Positions 60,741 through 64,000 of a stretch of 64,000 nucleotides of DNA are shown in pieces. The notes below the pieces were generated by a model. That model ran no database searches, was not told where the DNA came from, and worked only from the letters and a program-made list of their open reading frames with translations. Both the position numbers and the translations under genes were made by a program. The stretch is from the NCBI RefSeq assembly GCF_000745345.1, contig NZ_JQNR01000005.1:2418001-2482000 (forward strand). The letters are read 5' to 3'. The DNA is from Actinacidiphila yeochonensis CN732. Lineage in GTDB: Bacteria; Actinomycetota; Actinomycetes; Streptomycetales; Streptomycetaceae. The stretch's first letter is position 1. Each line of letters begins with the position of its first letter.

Positions 60741-61082
60741 GCCGTCCCGGCGGGCGTCCCTCCCAGGACGCCTCCCGGTCTTCCTCACCTTCCGCGTCCG
60801 GCCGCGGCCGCGCTCCTCGCGCGTGTTCCCCCTTTTTCGCCGTCGCGACCTCTGCCTCTGCCGCTCTGTGCATCTGTTCCGCTGTCTCCGGAACGCGTCC
60901 GTCCTTTGGCACGGCAGCTGGTCCTCGGCTGCGCGGGGGCGCTTCTCACCCTCGCAGCGCAATCGTCAAGGCAATCAGTTGATCGTCACTCGGACGGGTG
61001 AGTCGTGATGCCCTCCTCCGGCGTAATCGGTCGAAGTCCGTCTTTGCCGACGCCAGCGGGCCTATCCTCCTGAGTCTCGTAT

Positions 61083-61096
61083 GTGCATATACGCAC
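61083..61096. promoter_or_regulatory. Inverted repeat near the HD-GYP transcript start
   Basis: GTGCATATACGCAC, 15 bases downstream of the candidate -10 TATCCT; arms GTGC/GCAC around an AT centre. A possible operator. Confidence 0.35.
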
Positions 61097-61147
61097 GCAC
61101 CCGCGGCCACCGCGGGTCGCAGGCCCAGGAGGACGAGGAGGCACGCC

Positions 61148-62365
61148 GTGTCACCCGCGCACCGCCGCGCCGCGCAGCCCGCACTCTGCCTGGGCTCCGC
61201 CTGTGCCCGGCGGGTCCGGCAGGAGGCCCAGCTCTCCACCGTCCAGGCCCTGCTCCAGGCGCTGGAACTGAAGGACCCTTACACGCGGGGGCACAGCGAG
61301 CGGGTCGGTGAGCTGGCCGCCCTGATCGCCATCGAGCTGGGTGCCACCGCTCCCCGGGTGGCCGCCGTCCGGCTGGGCGGCACCCTGCACGACATCGGCA
61401 AACTCGGCGTGCCCACCGGGGTCCTGCGCAAAAACGGTCCGCTCACCGCCGACGAGCGGCGTCTCATGGAGCGCCATCCGGCCGACGGCGACGACGTGCT
61501 GCGTGGCATCTCCGTCCTCGACGAGGCCCGGGCGGCCGTCCTCCACCACCACGAACGGGTGGACGGCACCGGCTACCCCTACGGGCTGGGCGGCGGCCGC
61601 ATCCCGGAGGCGGCCAGGATCGTCGCCGTCGCCGACGCGTTCGACGCCATGACCTCCACCCGCTCCTACCGTTCCGCCCGGCCGGCCCCTGCCGCGCTCG
61701 CCGAACTGCGGAGCTGCGCGGGCACCCAGTTCGATCCGGTGATGGTGGAGGCGCTGGGCCGGGCGCTCGCGGCCAGCGGGTGGCGGCCGGCCGAGCCGGT
61801 CATCCGGCCGGCGGTACCGGTGGAGGTGGAGGCACGGCCGGAAACACCGGCGGCGGTGCCGGTGGAGGCGGGCGCGGCTGCTCCTGGGGTGTCCGGGCCG
61901 TTCGCGCCGGCCAAGGCGTTCGGCGGGACCACCGCGACCGGCGAGCCCCCGCCCGCCGCTCCGCCGCTCCCCACGGGGTCGCCCACCGTGCGGCCCGGCG
62001 GAGCGCCGGGGCCCACCGTGTGGCCTGGCGGAGCGCCGGGGTCCACCGTGTGGCCTGGCGGAGTGCCGGGGCCCACCATGTGGCCTGGCGGAGCGCCGGC
62101 GCCCGGCGGCCCGCGAACCGTCCCGTCCGGACCCGTCGACGGTGCCCTCCGGGGCGCCACCGCCAGGGTGGAGGGCCCGCTGCTGGCCGCCGCGGTGGCG
62201 CCCGGGCACGCGCCCGCAGTCCCGCCCGGGACCGCTCCCGAAGCCGTCCCCGAGGCCGTCCCCGGTGTCGCACTCGGGCCTGCGGCAGGGGGCGCACCCC
62301 CTCCGGCATGGTCTCTGACCTGGGCATGGTTGGATTCCGGTGCGAAGGGCAAGGAGGTCGGGTGA
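61148..62365 (+). CDS. HD-GYP domain protein, probable cyclic-di-GMP phosphodiesterase
   Basis: 405 aa. HD-GYP domain at about 25-215: RGHSERVGELAALIA, TLHDIGKLGVP (HD pair), ERHPADGDDVL, VLHHHERVDGTGYPYGL (HHE and GYP motifs) and AVADAFDAMTS. All the metal ligands of the family are present, so an active phosphodiesterase is expected; in streptomycetes c-di-GMP gates development through BldD. The C-terminal 190 residues are a proline/glycine linker with four ten-residue repeats. GTG 61148 with GAGGAGG upstream. Follows sigR-rsrA but has its own promoter region. Confidence 0.9.
   Translation: MSPAHRRAAQPALCLGSACARRVRQEAQLSTVQALLQALELKDPYTRGHSERVGELAALIAIELGATAPRVAAVRLGGTLHDIGKLGVPTGVLRKNGPLTADERRLMERHPADGDDVLRGISVLDEARAAVLHHHERVDGTGYPYGLGGGRIPEAARIVAVADAFDAMTSTRSYRSARPAPAALAELRSCAGTQFDPVMVEALGRALAASGWRPAEPVIRPAVPVEVEARPETPAAVPVEAGAAAPGVSGPFAPAKAFGGTTATGEPPPAAPPLPTGSPTVRPGGAPGPTVWPGGAPGSTVWPGGVPGPTMWPGGAPAPGGPRTVPSGPVDGALRGATARVEGPLLAAAVAPGHAPAVPPGTAPEAVPEAVPGVALGPAAGGAPPPAWSLTWAWLDSGAKGKEVG
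61981..62100 (+). repeat. Four 30-bp tandem repeats in the HD-GYP gene
   Basis: Units 61981-62010, 62011-62040, 62041-62070 and 62071-62100. Each encodes ten residues of the type P-T-V-W-P-G-G-A-P-G. Confidence 0.95.
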
Positions 62366-62498
62366 GGCCCGCGTTCCGCAACCGGCGGGCTCGGGCTGAG
62401 ACAACGGCCAGAATGTGCAAGGTTGGTGTCGTGCAGGCGGGCAGGTCTGTACGGGCCGCACCGGGCCGATCGGCTGAGCGGGCAGGCGGGACGAGACG

Positions 62499-63494
62499 TT
62501 GAAGATCTTCGGAAGAGTGCGGCACCGGCCGTCGCCCACGTGGCGCCAGGCCACCGACCGGGCGTTCTCGCTGATCGACGACGGCCGGTACGAGGACGCG
62601 GGCGCGCTGCTGACCCGCGCCGCCGACCTGGAGCCCTGGCTCTCGGAGTCCTGGTACAACCTGGCGCTGCTGCACAAGTTCCGCCACGACTGGACCCAGG
62701 CGCGGGCCGCCGGCCTGCGGGCCGTCGCCCTGCTCGACCGTCCCGTCGGCGCCCCCGACTGGTGGAACCTCGGCATCGCCGCCACCGCCCTCCAGGACTG
62801 GCCGCTGGCCCGGCGGGCCTGGCAGGCCTACGGGCTGCGCCCGCCGCGCGAGGACGCCGGCACCGGTGGCGAGGAGTCGGTGCGGATGCCGCTGGGCAGC
62901 GCCGCCGTCCGGCTCTCCCCCGAGGGCGAGGCCGAGGTGGTGTGGGGCCGCCGGCTCGACCCGGCCCGCATCGAGGTGCTCTCCATCCCGCTGCCGTCGT
63001 CCGGCCGCCGCTGGGGCGAGGTCGCGCTCCACGACGGCGTGCCGCACGGTGAGCGGGCCACCGACCGCGGCACCGTCTACCCGGTCTTCGACGAGATCGA
63101 GTTGTGGGCGCCGTCACCCGTCCCCACCTGGCTGGTGCTGCTGGAGGCCGCCACCCAGGCCGACCGGGACGCCCTGGAGCGGCTCGCCGCGGAGGCCGGG
63201 TACGCCGCGGAGGACTGGTCGTCGTCCGTCCGGCTGCTCTGCCGCACCTGCTCCGAGAGCCGGATGCCCACCGACGACGGCTCCGCGGCCACGCGCGACC
63301 CCCACGACCACGGCGAGCCCGGCCACCCGGGCCACCTGAGCCACCTCAGCCGGGCCGGCGACGAGCCGGGCTGGACCCCGGAGCGCGAGTGCGGCGTGGC
63401 CGCGCCGGCCGGGCTGGTCCGGGGCCTGCTGGACAGCTGGGTCGCCGACAGCCCGGACAGCCGCGACTGGCGCGACCTCGAAGAGGTCTGCTGA
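62499..63494 (+). CDS. TPR-containing hypothetical protein
   Basis: 331 aa. An N-terminal TPR pair (ATDRAFSLIDDGRYEDAGALL and AWYNLALLHKFRHDW-type SWYNLALLH) is followed by a beta-rich domain with VWGRRLDPARIEVLSIPLP, GEVALHDGVPHGERATDRG and WAPSPVPTWLVLLEAA. A CRTCSES cysteine pair is near the end. No recognised enzyme motif. TTG 62499 was chosen as the first start in this frame, with only a weak GACGAGAC upstream; the homology-like start MKIFGRVRHRP supports it. Between the HD-GYP and def genes. Confidence 0.8.
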   Translation: MKIFGRVRHRPSPTWRQATDRAFSLIDDGRYEDAGALLTRAADLEPWLSESWYNLALLHKFRHDWTQARAAGLRAVALLDRPVGAPDWWNLGIAATALQDWPLARRAWQAYGLRPPREDAGTGGEESVRMPLGSAAVRLSPEGEAEVVWGRRLDPARIEVLSIPLPSSGRRWGEVALHDGVPHGERATDRGTVYPVFDEIELWAPSPVPTWLVLLEAATQADRDALERLAAEAGYAAEDWSSSVRLLCRTCSESRMPTDDGSAATRDPHDHGEPGHPGHLSHLSRAGDEPGWTPERECGVAAPAGLVRGLLDSWVADSPDSRDWRDLEEVC

Positions 63495-63610
63495 GCCCTT
63501 CCGGACCGCGCCCCTGAGGCGGAGTGCGATGGTCCGGTACACGCGATCGGGCCGGGGCCCGTACCCTGGGGAGGATCACCGCACAGGTTCCGGGAAGGCA
63601 AACGTCGCAG

Positions 63611-64000
63611 ATGTCCCAGCAGCACACCGAGCAAGACCTCGACTTCGTCGACGACGCGACCGACGCGGAGGCGCGGGAGAGCGCGCACCGCGAGCGCGGC
63701 ACCGCTCGGCCGATCACCGTGGTCGGCAACCCCGTGCTGCACCGCGAGTGCAAGGACGTCACCGAGTTCGACGACGCCCTGATCGCCCTCGTCGACGACA
63801 TGTTCGCCTCGCAGCGCGCGGCGGAGGGCGTGGGCCTGGCCGCCAACCAGATCGGCGTCGACCTGAAGGTCTTCGTCTACGACTGCGGCGACGACGAGGA
63901 CGTCCGCCACGTCGGAGCCGTCTGCAACCCCGTGCTGGTCGAACTGCCCGCGGACCGCCGCCACCTGGACGACTCCAACGAGGGCTGCCTGTCCGTGCCC
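63611..64000 (+). CDS. def: Peptide deformylase (N-terminal part, cut by the window edge)
   Basis: Removes the formyl group from nascent proteins. 130 codons are visible. Motif I is GVGLAANQIG; motif II begins EGCLSVP, with the metal cysteine, at the window edge; the HExxH helix lies beyond. The first 40 residues (QDLDFVDDATDAEARESAHRE) are an extension typical of actinobacterial deformylases. ATG 63611 preceded by a purine-rich region. Metal-dependent, cytosolic, essential class. Confidence 0.95.
   Translation, partial: MSQQHTEQDLDFVDDATDAEARESAHRERGTARPITVVGNPVLHRECKDVTEFDDALIALVDDMFASQRAAEGVGLAANQIGVDLKVFVYDCGDDEDVRHVGAVCNPVLVELPADRRHLDDSNEGCLSVP

Larger units (their letters stand above)
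60588..61147. other. Intergenic region, rsrA to HD-GYP gene
   Basis: 560 bases without a convincing gene; the open frames here have poor codon bias. It holds the rsrA terminator at 60719-60740, inverted repeats GGCTGACC/GGTCAGCC at 60679 and 60707, and, near 61063, TATCCT as a -10 with a weak TCTTTG -35 16 bases upstream. AT-rich repeats of ATCGTCA are seen near 60962-60990. Confidence 0.6.

Noticed and set aside
60724..61008. A 94-codon plus-strand frame between rsrA and the HD-GYP gene
   Set aside because: Overlaps the rsrA terminator hairpin and shows arginine/serine-rich noise; not credible.
1..64000. CRISPR arrays, prophage or transposase genes
   Set aside because: None found; repeats present are short tandem or inverted types without spacers.

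Overview
The window is very GC-rich DNA with codon third positions almost all G or C, short intergenic gaps, GTG and TTG starts, Tat-type export and WhiB-family regulation. This is a Streptomyces-type actinomycete chromosome, core rather than accessory. From memory, gene content and order follow the S. coelicolor stretch holding moeZ, the AdnAB-type helicase-nucleases, wblC and sigR-rsrA. Many genes also have counterparts in the mycobacterial neighbourhood holding whiB7, uvrD2, nudC, adnA and adnB. No phage, transposase, CRISPR array or recognised biosynthetic gene cluster was seen.

Layout. 1-2.2 kb: end of a peptide ABC transporter (permease plus a fused double ATPase). 2.7-8.0 kb: a co-directional surface-polysaccharide locus (PelF-like glycosyltransferase with an N-terminal DUF3492 region, a membrane protein, a small linker protein, a sugar epimerase, a spherulin-4-like protein). 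8.1-12.4 kb: moeZ and a convergent flippase/kinase-like membrane fusion. 12.5-20.5 kb: an alkyltransferase-like protein with the AdnA and AdnB helicase-nucleases. 20.8-27.5 kb: M20 dipeptidase, NudC, exported amidase, mycoredoxin and UvrD2. 27.5-29.6 kb: the wblC leader with a leader ORF and attenuator, wblC and small proteins. 29.7-33.3 kb: UbiB-type kinase, an orphan ThiF/E1-like protein and a zinc peptidase. 33.7-46.7 kb: TerD-AIM24 fusion with two AIM24 paralogues, Nudix, DUF2342 metalloprotease, SDR, moaE, PDZ-Lon-like protease, PPA1309 and UPF0182. 46.9-54.9 kb: Sel1-repeat protein, initiator tRNA, HEAT protein, Fur regulator, CBS protein, hisN, SMR transporter and rsgA. 54.9-64 kb: aroA, M50 protease, HMCES/YedK, hydrolase, sigR-rsrA, HD-GYP protein, TPR protein and the start of peptide deformylase.

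Two themes link the genes. The first is thiol-oxidative stress. sigR and rsrA are here, and three sites match the SigR promoter exactly (GGAAT, 18 bases, GTT): in front of moeZ, mycoredoxin and sigR itself. A one-base variant precedes the UPF0182 gene. The second is DNA repair and translation stress: AdnAB, UvrD2, ATL and HMCES, with the WblC regulator behind a promoter and attenuator typical of whiB7-type genes.

Five genes have their reading frame broken by a one-step shift inside GC-rich low-complexity DNA (membrane protein near 4.9 kb, adnB, ThiF-like gene, TerD-AIM24 gene, HEAT gene). In three of them adding one base to a C or G run restores a sensible protein, so sequencing error is the leading explanation.
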